The notes beneath the pieces are model-generated. The model was not told the origin of the DNA and did not search any database. It saw only the letters and a program-made list of their open reading frames with translations. DNA of 64,000 nucleotides, from positions 248,001 through 312,000 of the forward strand of contig JAECZO010000002.1 in the NCBI GenBank assembly GCA_019188245.1, given 5' to 3'. This document shows positions 20,301 to 29,056 of the stretch, one piece after another (within the stretch, counting starts at the first letter, position 1; each line of letters opens with the position of its first letter). Source of the DNA: Novymonas esmeraldas (Eukaryota; Euglenozoa; Kinetoplastea; Trypanosomatida; Trypanosomatidae). Made by a program: the position numbers and the translations under genes.

Positions 20301-22282
20301 AGCACATTCGCCTTCTGCGCGCTGCTCACCAGCCCGCGGGTGCCGCTGCGGTCGGCGCTCACGAGCGCAAGCAGTGTGCTGCGCACGTACGGCTCCACGG
20401 CGACGAAGAGCGTGCTGCGGTGCTGCCCGCCGTTGGCGATGATGTGGTAGATGAGGTAGTGCACGGAGCTCTCCATCTGCAAGGCGGGCTCGCGCAGGTA
20501 GCTGATCAGCTTCTCCTCCACCGCCTTGGCGCCGGCGCACTCCGACAGTGTCGACAGCACGCGACTCACCGACGATTGGCCGGCGACGTGCACGGTGCCA
20601 TTCACGGGGCACAGGAGCGAGGCGCTGCGCGCCGCCGCGCAGTACGGGCACTTGGACGTCACATCGCGGAAGTACTCCACGGCCGAGTCCATCGCCTCGG
20701 TGATGTGCTCCTGGTGAAGCACCATGGCCAGCTCGGCGCACAGCAGCTGCGGGTCGAGCGTGATGTCGCTCACGGCCTCGAAGGCCTCGGTGGACAGCTT
20801 GCCGAGCGCCTCGATCGTCTTGGGGGCCACGGCGACGCGCAGCGCCTTGAGCATGTCCGTCGCGCGGCGCGACGCCGTGATGGAGCAGCTGCGCACCACC
20901 TCACGAAGCAGGAAGAGCACGTTGTACACGCTCGCGTGGCTGCTGTTGATCATGGCGGCCACCTCGTCCGGTGTCTCGCGGCCGGTCATGGCCATCCCCG
21001 CGCCGCGGGCGAGCGAGATCATGACCTTGGCGAACATGGACACAGACATGCGAGAGTCGATCGCCAGGGTGGACATGAAGTACGCGGCGTGCGGCATGTG
21101 GCAGTTGATGAGGGCCACCGTCTCCAGCGCACCGTCCGTCTCGTTGTCGAAGCTGCCCTGCAGGACGGCGCAGAGGCACATGTAGAAGGGATTCATCGTG
21201 CCCATGCCGGGCGTGCACTGCGACAGCAACTCGCGCAGCAGGTGCTTGCGCGTCGCTGGGATGGCGAGGAAGGCGGCCATGTCGCTGTGGCACAGACTCG
21301 GGTAGAGGAAGCGCTCCACGTAGTCGCGCCGCACCGGGGAGCGGAAGCGCAGGAAGAGCTCGCTGCAGTGGATCGACAGGGCACGGCAGAAGGTCGGGCC
21401 GTGCGCCGGGTCCACCACGGCGCGCTTCAGCCGCTCGTAACACGCGAGCAAGAAGTCGACGTTCACCTTCACCGGCTTCGTCTTGAGCACGTACTGCAGC
21501 GCCGTCACCTGCTCATCCATGCGCACCTCGCTCACCGTCTGCACCAGCAGCGCCAGAGCGCGGTTGGCGACGAGCGGCGAGGCGCACTCGCAGTAGGTCT
21601 CGAGTCGGTCCTGGAACTGATACACGACGGCGAGCGGCACCACGTCGAGAGCGACGAGCGCCGTCGTCATGGTGGCGAAGGCCCGATACTGCTGCGTCGG
21701 CAAGAGCACCACGCTGTGGGCCGCGCCGCGGCACGACGGCGATGGCAGACCGAAGACGTGGTCACGCAGCACCTCCTGCACAAAAGGGTGGCGGAGCTGC
21801 TCGTCCTCGGGGATCAGCGACAGGACGCTCGTGAGCAGCTGCACATACAGCTCCACATCAGTGACACTGATGCGGGCCATCTGCATGTGGAAGAGAAACG
21901 TGGCGTAGCTCAGACTGACGCAGAAGGGCCGATCCTCGATGCGAGGCTCTGTCTTGGTGTAGTAGGACGCGAGCGTGTGCAAGGTGCTCGGCGAGTCGGC
22001 GTGCGTCTTCAGGTGACGCTGCACTTGGGCAACGCAGTTGTTGAAGAGGGCGCGATCCTCAGCCGTGTCGGCTCGCACATCGGACCCAGACTGCTGCTCT
22101 ACGCTGTCCCCGTCAGCCCTGGCACGGCCACCCACGGCGCTCCGGCTCCCCTGCCGACCCGGCGGCGGTGGCGGTCGGCGCACCGCTGCGCCAGTGCTGC
22201 TGCGCGAGGAGGACGCTCGCCCACCACGACCCGCGCTGCCGTGTCCATTGAGCGCGGCACCGGTGAACAAATTTAGTACCAT
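17330..22282 (-). CDS. Very large hypothetical protein: helical N-terminal two thirds, disordered C terminus
   Basis: I do not recognise this 1650-residue protein. Residues 1-70 are low complexity. About 75-1010 are a continuous predicted helical region with regular hydrophobic spacing, suggestive of an alpha-solenoid (HEAT/ARM-like) scaffold. Inside it is a CPYC...LLCPVNG segment that might bind metal but lacks a full zinc-finger pattern. From about 1010 the protein becomes acidic and then disordered: repeated Asp/Glu clusters, Ser/Pro/Ala-rich stretches and a Gln/His tract (QQHQHQQQQ). A C-terminal block with DIHFLQRQQQANMSALADAQR and GQVILPTWVVEQRNDTAIRELRQVMG looks more ordered and may be a second conserved part. 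A KRRR patch near the acidic DDDEASKRRRVE region could be a nuclear signal. The ATG at 22282..22280 is the first in frame. Scaffold-like nuclear roles are possible but unsupported. Confidence 0.85.
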   Translation of the reverse strand: MVLNLFTGAALNGHGSAGRGGRASSSRSSTGAAVRRPPPPPGRQGSRSAVGGRARADGDSVEQQSGSDVRADTAEDRALFNNCVAQVQRHLKTHADSPSTLHTLASYYTKTEPRIEDRPFCVSLSYATFLFHMQMARISVTDVELYVQLLTSVLSLIPEDEQLRHPFVQEVLRDHVFGLPSPSCRGAAHSVVLLPTQQYRAFATMTTALVALDVVPLAVVYQFQDRLETYCECASPLVANRALALLVQTVSEVRMDEQVTALQYVLKTKPVKVNVDFLLACYERLKRAVVDPAHGPTFCRALSIHCSELFLRFRSPVRRDYVERFLYPSLCHSDMAAFLAIPATRKHLLRELLSQCTPGMGTMNPFYMCLCAVLQGSFDNETDGALETVALINCHMPHAAYFMSTLAIDSRMSVSMFAKVMISLARGAGMAMTGRETPDEVAAMINSSHASVYNVLFLLREVVRSCSITASRRATDMLKALRVAVAPKTIEALGKLSTEAFEAVSDITLDPQLLCAELAMVLHQEHITEAMDSAVEYFRDVTSKCPYCAAARSASLLCPVNGTVHVAGQSSVSRVLSTLSECAGAKAVEEKLISYLREPALQMESSVHYLIYHIIANGGQHRSTLFVAVEPYVRSTLLALVSADRSGTRGLVSSAQKANVLMLHVKLVTLLAASIDPTYLESILKVFSELRVRNNHDALALWYMSNVLLRGCRSNLELLPTDPQENNYCVAYPGCAPASATNADNAQLVLKLLHRAHSFSPEMHKLVGCCVCKLIQDFNMQAPNICSALLSPFGFFPVGLDSLNTFALPAGAGSTFWSFFLQQMRSSAPARTAFMATLAKSLSRRFRVASPVEALAPYGVEPTGHLFAIMVYESMKRNPPLARVLLFMMSHWMKQAGHPPGKFACLVYACVQLIAVVVDRADGPAAVEVEAETPQDRHQFDEAVKKAARVLQGQQGRLDKLAPTVRRANVEFFHLLRRLQRCVRRTVAAASGEIVVGDSDDEEDAVDGADNSGGSGMSGDAGRHAGVDDDDAATYAMQELQNAADDSVFDDYADGDDVEDDGGANAGDVGRADAAVPLRPLPQGITSILRSHAPASRIDGRASGAAADSKRPTAEAGNASHKAAGQGVAESAAYSVDAGEVDEEAGEEAGADTPLPARQPRARSASRGVQTEVSLTSPPLQRSVGTSPLQPAGAATSSLSAAVRRDGMHQQHQHQQQQRRHEVPGNTSSTAMPTPSSSSLYQPQRSHTQPPESDDARSDGSRTPAPRGSAWREPDLTDYVDGDTTPIEDYAGVPRLQATVTRDGVVLPSGMVLEYLRTHQGMDSLQHELHQFDQQWMVQQVAEYVAQSGGVVGAAAAPSATVQSVTVEGRANNYSRPHADPALLAPSRTVRAEVQMIGPTTSYTRRAGAVASPAPQGGEDVDVVDGEHPLRAVSGHADGADANDDDEASKRRRVEAAVREGGGGRVQPAATAAPLPPPVSPANAFRGRNFFLHQRTQQEVGSALQDIHFLQRQQQANMSALADAQRSGATAVPADEDAASRKTPHPAQSTTAVGVAGEGLPPTTPYGQVILPTWVVEQRNDTAIRELRQVMGAHNPNDTRLSASAGKRGRIHGSGGGGDNGGNSAAWWAEMSSAPMPNYAADPQYSMELF

Positions 22283-23267
22283 CGTCCCGCTGAAGCACAG
22301 AGAGCCGCACTTCTGTACAGAGGCGAGTCAGCGTGTGTAAATGCGTGTGAAAGGGGTGGGTGTGGTGGTGGTCAGCGTACAGGTACACAAGCGCTCTTCA
22401 ACACGGCGCACAAGAAGAGATGTGAGGCAGTAGCGCACTGTCGCTGCGTCCGTGCATGCGCGCCTCTGCCTTGTCTATCAGTTTGGTGAGGGAGAAGAGG
22501 AGTGGGGGGAGGGAAGGCGAGAAAAAAAAAAAAAAAATGTGTGTGTGTGTATCTATCTATGCAGTGGCCGTCAATGAAGGCCGCCACGCTCTCTCTCTCA
22601 CTCACTCACTCACCAATGGGTGTGCGTATGTGTGTGTGCGTGTTTGGTGTGTATCTTCTTACTCTCCCTCTGTGTCGCCCGTGAACAACGCAGCGACCGG
22701 CGTGTGTTGTGCCTCCTTCTGACGTAGGGATGTACATGCACGGGTTGTACAAATGTGTGTGTGTGTGTTGAACAGTAAAGGTGGAGAGGTGCATTGAACA
22801 ATAAAGAGATGCGTTGCCGCCGTCCCTCGTCGTGGACGTCTCCTGTTGTCGGTGTTGCTCTTGTTTGTGGGAGAGGGACTGGAAGTGGCGAGGGTGGCGA
22901 TCGAGCGGTGCAGACGGAGGATGTGGAGCTCGTCAACCTGCAGCGCACGCGCCATCCTCCCGATCCGCCTCTCCCCGCCCCCCACGAGCAGACTGTGGCG
23001 CGAGTGTGGCAGAGAGCTGCGTGAGCACGTCGTTGTGGGTGTGGGTGTGTGTGTGAATGCTGTTGTTGTTGTTCTTTCGTTCCAAGAAGGACAAAGCAAG
23101 AAGAGCCGAGTAAAAGGGAGTGCCTGTGGAGGCTCCGCATGTGTGTGTGTGTCGGTGTGTGTCGGTGTAAAGAGGAAGCACACACAGACACACACACAGA
23201 GACACAGAGACGCGTGCCTGCGCATCTCTCACCTATGCGATTGTAGTGTACATTGGCGCCGCTGCCT
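22283..23267. other. Intergenic region 1650-residue protein-Ser/Pro-rich protein
   Basis: No gene seen. It holds an A-run (about 22521-22536) next to (GT)n, tetranucleotide TCTA/CTCA repeats (about 22548-22612), further (GT)n near 22625-22650, 22755-22770 and 23141-23155, and CA/AGAC repeats near 23178-23210. Confidence 0.6.
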
Positions 23268-24632
23268 TCACTTGCGCTTGGGTCGGCGTGTCGTCGGCGC
23301 CGCCTCGGAGTACCGCAACTGCCGTTGAAAGGCCGGCGGGATGGTCCGGCGTGGCGCCGGACTCGACCGCCGGTGCGCTACCGGACTGAGGACGGTGGCC
23401 GCGGCGTGCGGCTTGTCGTACGCGAGGCCGTGCGACGTCGCGGCGGCGGCCTGCACGGCGCCTTGCGGCCGGTGGGGCTCCATGTCCACCGTGTTGAAGG
23501 TGGCTGCCGCGAGCGCCGGGCACTGCCGCCACAGCTGCGCCACGGACCGCCGCGCGACGGCACCATCACCGGCAGAGCCACCCCTCCCCGCGCACGCAGA
23601 AAGGCCACGAGGACGCGGCGGCGGCGACACCCCAGCCGCGCTGGTGTACGCAGGCGCTCGGTGCGGCGGCAGCGGCGACGCACCCCGCCCTCCACTGTAG
23701 ACGCTCGCGTCCCTCTCCGGTGCCCCTTGGCCTTCTGCTGACGCGAAGGTGCCGGCGTAGGTGTGCAGCTGACCGAGGACGCTCGTCATGGCTCGATGCG
23801 CTGTTGGCGACAAGTCCACCGCGTCAACCATGGTGCCGCCGGCCACGGCGTGGTGTGCCCTCCCGGTCTCCGAGTATCCCACCAACACTCCAGGAAGCGG
23901 TGTCGGTGCAGACGTGAGCTCCGCGACGAACGACGCCTGATAAGGGGTGGCCGTGTCGGCCCGGGGAGTTCGCATGCCGCTCTGCGCGGAGGTAGTCCGC
24001 CCGGACACGCCATCGCCAGACGAGTCCCGCGCGCTGACCGCCAAGGGGTGTGACGCGGCGGCGGCGGCTGCTGCCAACGGCGGCGGCGACGGCGACGCGA
24101 CGGCACTGCTGCGCAGCGAGGGGCGCCGTGTCTGCGGCAGCTGCGTCGGTGCGCCATCCGCAAGACCGGAGGTGTAGCTGTAGTCCGTGAGGGTCGTGGT
24201 GAGCACCGAGGGCTGGCCCAGAATGGAGTTCAGGATCGTCGCGTCGGTCGGCGACAGCGGCGGCGGGCCGCTGTTGGCGGTGAAGCCGCTCAGTGGCGGG
24301 TACGCCGGGGCCCAAAAGGCGGACTCTGGCGGAGGTGCCGCCGCACTCGTCAACGACGGCCGCGGCGACCTCGACGACGATGATGATACGACAGCATCGG
24401 CGGCGGTCTTCGGAGCATCTGGCTGGCGGCTCGATGGCGTGCGCGCGTCCGACAGCGCCGACTTCGGGGCCGCGTTCGCATGCCGCAGCAGCTCGCGCAC
24501 ATCGACGCAGACGGCACTGATGGCGGGGGTCGGCGTAGGGGCAGGCGTGCTCGCCGTCGACGAGGAGGAGGGCGGCGCGTACGCAGCGGCGGGCGACCGA
24601 TACGGTCGAGGACGGCCACCGCGGTGCGCCAT
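23268..24632 (-). CDS. Ser/Pro/Ala-rich hypothetical protein
   Basis: I do not recognise this 454-residue protein. It is dominated by Ser, Pro, Ala, Arg and Thr and is predicted to be mostly disordered. Short segments stand out as possibly conserved: ISAVCVDVRELLRHAN near residue 45, SPTDATILNSILGQPSVLTTTLTDYSY near 128-155, and LSPTAHRAMTSVLGQLHTYAG near 280-300. The last two share an S-P-T-x-x-x-x-x-x-x-L-G-Q pattern, which suggests a repeated short linear motif. The C terminus is strongly basic (TTRRPKRK). The start is well supported: a T14 tract and C/T-rich sequence end in CCAG on the minus strand, only 13 nt before the ATG at 24632..24630. Third-position GC is high, arguing that it is coding despite the low complexity. 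Confidence 0.75.
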   Translation of the reverse strand: MAHRGGRPRPYRSPAAAYAPPSSSSTASTPAPTPTPAISAVCVDVRELLRHANAAPKSALSDARTPSSRQPDAPKTAADAVVSSSSSRSPRPSLTSAAAPPPESAFWAPAYPPLSGFTANSGPPPLSPTDATILNSILGQPSVLTTTLTDYSYTSGLADGAPTQLPQTRRPSLRSSAVASPSPPPLAAAAAAASHPLAVSARDSSGDGVSGRTTSAQSGMRTPRADTATPYQASFVAELTSAPTPLPGVLVGYSETGRAHHAVAGGTMVDAVDLSPTAHRAMTSVLGQLHTYAGTFASAEGQGAPERDASVYSGGRGASPLPPHRAPAYTSAAGVSPPPRPRGLSACAGRGGSAGDGAVARRSVAQLWRQCPALAAATFNTVDMEPHRPQGAVQAAAATSHGLAYDKPHAAATVLSPVAHRRSSPAPRRTIPPAFQRQLRYSEAAPTTRRPKRK

Positions 24633-25456
24633 GCGAACGCCGCGGCTGGAGAGCGCGCAACGGAAGCGAAAAAAAAAAAAAACAGAGTCGACGAAGTTCT
24701 TCCCCTGAGGCGTGTGTAGGCGAAGCCAAGGCAGTCGTCGTACACCCGGCTGCCTTGTGAACCGCAGCCGATATGAAAGACCGCGTCTCGGTGGTGGTGG
24801 TGGTGGTGGCTGCAACACGGAGGTGCGAAGAGAGAGGGAGAGAGAAGAGACGGAGGATGGGGACTTGGGAGGTCGTGCACAGACCGCCGGCGGAACGCGT
24901 GGAGAGGCGGCATCCCCTCACCCTCACCCTTCTCCCAACTTCCTCCTCGCGCTCTCATCACATATATCCCGCGGGGCGGCTGAGGATCACAGAGCCGCGG
25001 CGAGCGGTGTCCGTCGAGCGAGGGCAGCGTGAGCAGAGACCACGCAGCGGTGGAGCGTGTGGGCGCCACGATCCCAGCAGCAGGGGGGGATGGAGATGGA
25101 GATGAGAGGGCGAAGAGGAGAGGGGAGGGGAGATGACGACACACCAGCAGGAGCCACGCTGGAAGACAAAAAAAAAAAGGTGCAAACAGAGGGAAGAGGA
25201 ACAGATGAAGTGGCGGCCAGCGCCGGCAGCTACTGTACATCACACAGACAACACACACACACAAACTTGTGTGTGCGCTGTCACACCTACACGCGAGCGC
25301 TGTCGGTCGACGAAGAGCTACAGCAGCACGACCATGGTGGAGACGGAGAAGCACAAGCGGAACAGAGAGTGAGAAAGAAGGGGACAAAGAGAGAGAGGGA
25401 GAGAGGGAGAGAGCTCCTCGACCATCGCTACAAGAACTTCCCCCTGTCCTGCGCCG
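24633..25456. other. Intergenic region Ser/Pro-rich protein-trypanin
   Basis: No gene seen. It has a GGT repeat (about 24790-24810), GA-rich sequence (about 24825-24860 and 25370-25412), an A-run near 25168-25178 and (CA)n near 25248-25262. Confidence 0.6.
24646..24682 (-). promoter_or_regulatory. Predicted trans-splice acceptor, Ser/Pro-rich gene
   Basis: Minus-strand T14 followed by CGCTTCCGTTGCGCGCTCTCCAG (written in parts), with the AG at 24647-24646. It gives a 13-nt 5' UTR and rules out the in-frame upstream extension that the T-tract would encode as poly-Phe. Confidence 0.6.
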
Positions 25457-26839
25457 CTACACGTGCATGACGCTGGCACGATCTAGCGGTTGTACGCCGA
25501 CGGCGCGGCAGCGGCGTTCGTACTCCTCCACCATGGTGTTCACCTTCTTCTCCAGTCGTCGCATCTCGAAGTGCAGGTCCTTGATGGCCTGGTTCTTCTC
25601 CTCGACCTCGGCGTCGATCTCGTCGGAGATGAGCTCCATCGCGGCCGGCTCCAGGTTCATGGCACGCAAGACGCCACCGAGTTGTGCGTCACGCTGCTCC
25701 AAGCGCGCGTGCGCCTCGATCAGGTTCTGCTGGAGTGAGTTGTTGCGCTCCGCCACCACATCCATCGCCTCGCGCAGGGCGGACTCGAACTTGGCGCGCA
25801 GGTCCTCGCGTTCTTCGTAGACGCCCTTGTACTGATCCTCCAGCAGCTCCTGCTCCTGCCGAAGGGTGTGCAGTTGCTGCTGCAGCACCTTGAAGCGTGT
25901 GCGAGAGCTGCGCAGGCTCTGCTTGTCTTGGATGTGCTGCTGCTTCTTGACTTGCAACTCCGTCACCTCCTTCTCCAGCTGCTCCAGCGGCGCCACGAGG
26001 TTCCCGTTCTCCCTCTCGATCTCGAACATGAGCCCCTCGTTGTGCTCGTCGTTCTTCTTCATCGTGGCGATCTCATCCTTCAGAGACTGAATGATCTCGA
26101 GGTTGTTGTGGGTGATGTGGTTGTAGTACGCCTTCATCTCGTTGAACTTGTCCTCGTGCTGCTGGATGAGGTGGTTGATGTGGAGGTGGTAGCGCTCCTC
26201 GGCGTCCTGCACCTCGGCCCGGCGGCGCAGCTCCAGGTCCTCGCGCAGGGTGCTCAGCTTCGCCTCGTAGGAGGTCTGCAGGCGCGCCATCTCCTTGTCG
26301 TGGTTGCGCCGCTTCGTGACTGTGAGCATGTACTGGTGACTGTCGCGCTGGTCCACGATGCGGCTTTCCTGGGCCTCGCGAGAGGCCTGCATCCCAGCCG
26401 TCCGCTGCTGCCGCCCAACCTCCAACTGCTGCATGCGCTGCGTGTGCGCTGCCTCGGCCTGCCGCAGCGCCGCGTCGCTCTCCTCGCGCAGCTGCTTCAC
26501 TGCGACCCGCTGATCATACAAGAGGTGGCGCACCTTCTGCTTGTACACCTTCATCTCCACCTGGTGGTCGCGCTCCAGCTCCTCCAAGTCGCTCTCTGCG
26601 TTCTGCACCTTGTACTGCTCGTTCTCCAGCGCCTTCTTTGTGATCTCCCACATGTCATTCACCTTGTCCCGCTCCGTCTGGAAGTAGTTCCGCAGCTGCT
26701 GCGCCTTGGCCAGCACCTCGTGAATGTCCTCCATGTTGCGCAGCTCCGCCACCGGGTCTACAGGGGCGGCGCCAGCCTTCTTGCCCTTGTCCTTCTGTTT
26801 GCCGCCCGCCGCGGCCGCCGCGGCGGCCTTGGGCGGCAT
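25457..26839 (-). CDS. DRC4: Trypanin / dynein regulatory complex subunit 4 (GAS8)
   Basis: This 460-residue coiled-coil protein matches trypanin, the trypanosome GAS8/DRC4 orthologue (T. brucei trypanin is about 450 residues). DRC4 is a core subunit of the nexin-dynein regulatory complex on axonemal doublets and controls flagellar beating. The N terminus is a basic Lys/Ala/Gly stretch (MPPKAA, KQKDKGKKAG) typical of microtubule contact. From about residue 30 to the end the protein is almost entirely helical. GAS8 hallmarks are the KVRHLLYDQRVAVKQLREE block, ESRIVDQRDSHQYMLTVTKRRN, HLHINHLIQQHEDKFNEMKAYYN followed by ITHNNLEIIQSLKDEIATMK, and ELLEDQYKGVYEEREDLRAKF. The ATG at 26839..26837 is the first in frame. 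The next gene upstream is another coiled-coil protein. Confidence 0.95.
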   Translation of the reverse strand: MPPKAAAAAAAGGKQKDKGKKAGAAPVDPVAELRNMEDIHEVLAKAQQLRNYFQTERDKVNDMWEITKKALENEQYKVQNAESDLEELERDHQVEMKVYKQKVRHLLYDQRVAVKQLREESDAALRQAEAAHTQRMQQLEVGRQQRTAGMQASREAQESRIVDQRDSHQYMLTVTKRRNHDKEMARLQTSYEAKLSTLREDLELRRRAEVQDAEERYHLHINHLIQQHEDKFNEMKAYYNHITHNNLEIIQSLKDEIATMKKNDEHNEGLMFEIERENGNLVAPLEQLEKEVTELQVKKQQHIQDKQSLRSSRTRFKVLQQQLHTLRQEQELLEDQYKGVYEEREDLRAKFESALREAMDVVAERNNSLQQNLIEAHARLEQRDAQLGGVLRAMNLEPAAMELISDEIDAEVEEKNQAIKDLHFEMRRLEKKVNTMVEEYERRCRAVGVQPLDRASVMHV

Positions 26840-27574
26840 CTCTGCTCACACACACAGACACACACTGGCACCGGCACCTCCCTCTCCTTCTCACCCGCAG
26901 GTGGCGCCACGGTGCCACGACAGTCGCGACGAGCCGAAGGAGAAGAGAAGAGGCGAGCGCGCAAGAAAGAGAAAGAGAAAGAGCAGCACCGGCAGCGGAG
27001 GCGTTGATGGTGAGCGCTGCTCGCTGTGTGAAGGTGGTATGCATGTATGGGTGAGTGTGAGGGTGAGTGTGGGTGTGGGTGAGTATGTGCGTGTGTCAGT
27101 ACGTTGGAGCAACGAGCGACACCACCGTCGGCGGAGGAAGAAGAAGGCAGAGAGAGAGGGGAGAAGGGACGATCTCAGCGTTGCCGGGCGGCTCATCAGA
27201 GGCAGTGGACGGACATAAAGAGAGGGTGGGATGGGGTGGGACGAGCACAGCACCCACCGACACTGTGACGTCATCTGCCTCGTGCATTCCTCGCCGTTCT
27301 GTCTCCAACAACACACACACAAAAAAAAAAAGCACACAAACACACAAACAGACAAACAGACACACACGCTCTCTCTACGGTAGTAAAAAAAATGAAAGGT
27401 GCGCCGGTGGTGGACAGGTGCAGGGACCGCCGAGGCGTTGGCGTACAAGTCCAGGTGTGTGTGTGTGTCTGTGTGTGGGGACGCCTGCAGGCCTTGCACG
27501 GATATGCGTCCCTCCCACCACCTTGCCCTCATCGCTGTTGCGCACCTCGGTGCTGAACCATGGCACCGGCGACG
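26840..27574. other. Intergenic region trypanin-coiled-coil protein
   Basis: No gene seen. It contains GTGAGTGTGGGT-type repeats (about 27050-27085), (CA)n and an A-run near 27308-27331, and (GT)n near 27453-27477. Confidence 0.6.
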
Positions 27575-29056
27575 CTACGTCGACGCCGCGGCACGCTCCC
27601 TGGCGCTCTGCACCGCACCCTGCTCGCTCTTGATCATCTGCTTGATCTCTACAATCTTGCTGTAGATGTCCCGCCACGACTCACCGTGAGAGGCCTCCGC
27701 CGCCCACACCTTGAGCTCGCGCACGCACTCGTCGAACTCGTCCTGCCGCCGCTTCGATTCCACAACGGTGTTCGTGGCGGGGCTCGCGTAGGTGAGGCGG
27801 TGCAGCACCGCCTCGCGGAAGCACTGATACCCGAGCCGCAGCGCCTGCGCTCGCTGCGCGAAGGCGTGCACCTCCGTGGGCATCTCGGAGAACTCGCTAG
27901 CGATGGCTTGGCGCACCTGTTGGCACTCCGGCTGCAGAGCCTCCAGCTCCGCCCGCACGCCTTGCTCGTTGCGCTGCGCCGTGATGTAGCTGTCGAGGTC
28001 TAGCAAAAACTTGGCCACGTGTTCCGGGTAGCTGGCGTACTTGTCCACCTCCACATCCAGCGGTGACTTGGGGTGGATCTCGAAGAGCGTCTTCGACAGC
28101 CGCTCCAGCGTCGACACCTGCAGGTACAGCCACACCTCCTCCGCCTCCAGCAGCGCCTTGTGCACGGGGATCAGGTTCGCCTGCACGTACTCGCGCACGC
28201 TGTCGAGCAAGACAGAAAAGTTGTTCGACATGGTCGCGTAGTTGTCGGCGAGCGTGGCGCAGTACTCCTGGACATGGTCGGGCTCCTGCATCGCCTCTAG
28301 GTTTGTCAGCTGCTGCCGACACCACCCCGTTAGCTTGGCGCACTCGGCGTAGAAGACCTTCAGTTTGGCGTCGCGCGCCTCGCGCATGGCCTCGCCGCGG
28401 CGGACGTGATCCCCGGCCTCGGCGGCGAGCTCCATCACCTCTTGATAGAGCGCTTCGTCCTCCTCCAGGTATGTGCCGGCGGGCAGGCGGAGCTGCTCCG
28501 TCGTGGTGCGCAGCGTCCGCAGCGTGCGGTCGAGCACACCCTTCTTCACCTCCCACGATTTGGGGTCGGTGAAGCGTTGGTCCTGCTGGCTCAGGCGCTC
28601 GTCGCGAATGTCCTCGAGACTCTTGGTCAGCACCGCCTTGAAGACAGCGCGGGAGAGGGAGAGGTGGTCGTGCAGCTCTGACAGCTGCTTCGCGTAGGCG
28701 ACGAAGGCGGTCACGTCGACAGCAGACCCGGCGGCACTGAGGGCGCCGTTGTGGGCATCTGCGATGGCTTGAAGCCGCGCCTTCTCTGCCCGAAGCGCCA
28801 CCACCTCGCGCTCCGCGTCCTTGGCGCGCGCCACGGCCTCCCGCACCTCGATGACCCCGCCGCCCGGCGCGCCGAGGTCCTCCATGCCAAGCACGAAGAG
28901 GTCGCTTGTCTCCTTGAGCCGGTTCGCCGTCTCGCTCTTCGTCAGAGTGGTGTCACGCGCCTCCATGTCCTTCGCCGCGCGATAGGACTTGCAGATGTCA
29001 TCGCGCAGCTCGGCGAGGGAGCCGAAGGCGCCGTGGCCCGCAGTCGTGCGCCGCAT
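27575..29056 (-). CDS. Coiled-coil hypothetical protein
   Basis: I do not recognise this 493-residue protein. It is acidic to neutral, predicted to be almost wholly alpha-helical, and contains long heptad-like segments, for example AREAVARAKDAEREVVALRAEKARLQAIAD near residue 75 (written in part) and KQMIKSEQGAVQSARERAA at the C terminus. There is no signal peptide or membrane segment and no zinc or nucleotide-binding motif. A central region around FEIHPKSPLDVEVDKYASYPEHVAK is less regular and may be a conserved linker. The ATG at 29056..29054 is the first in frame; the open frame extends further 5' without an ATG. The neighbour is trypanin, a flagellar coiled-coil protein, but adjacency in trypanosomatid arrays is weak evidence of shared function. 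Confidence 0.82.
   Translation of the reverse strand: MRRTTAGHGAFGSLAELRDDICKSYRAAKDMEARDTTLTKSETANRLKETSDLFVLGMEDLGAPGGGVIEVREAVARAKDAEREVVALRAEKARLQAIADAHNGALSAAGSAVDVTAFVAYAKQLSELHDHLSLSRAVFKAVLTKSLEDIRDERLSQQDQRFTDPKSWEVKKGVLDRTLRTLRTTTEQLRLPAGTYLEEDEALYQEVMELAAEAGDHVRRGEAMREARDAKLKVFYAECAKLTGWCRQQLTNLEAMQEPDHVQEYCATLADNYATMSNNFSVLLDSVREYVQANLIPVHKALLEAEEVWLYLQVSTLERLSKTLFEIHPKSPLDVEVDKYASYPEHVAKFLLDLDSYITAQRNEQGVRAELEALQPECQQVRQAIASEFSEMPTEVHAFAQRAQALRLGYQCFREAVLHRLTYASPATNTVVESKRRQDEFDECVRELKVWAAEASHGESWRDIYSKIVEIKQMIKSEQGAVQSARERAAAST

Noticed and set aside
19211-22276. Plus-strand open frame of 1021 codons
   Set aside because: Antisense shadow of the 1650-residue gene: composition dominated by His, Arg, Leu and Val, against array direction, with no family resemblance.
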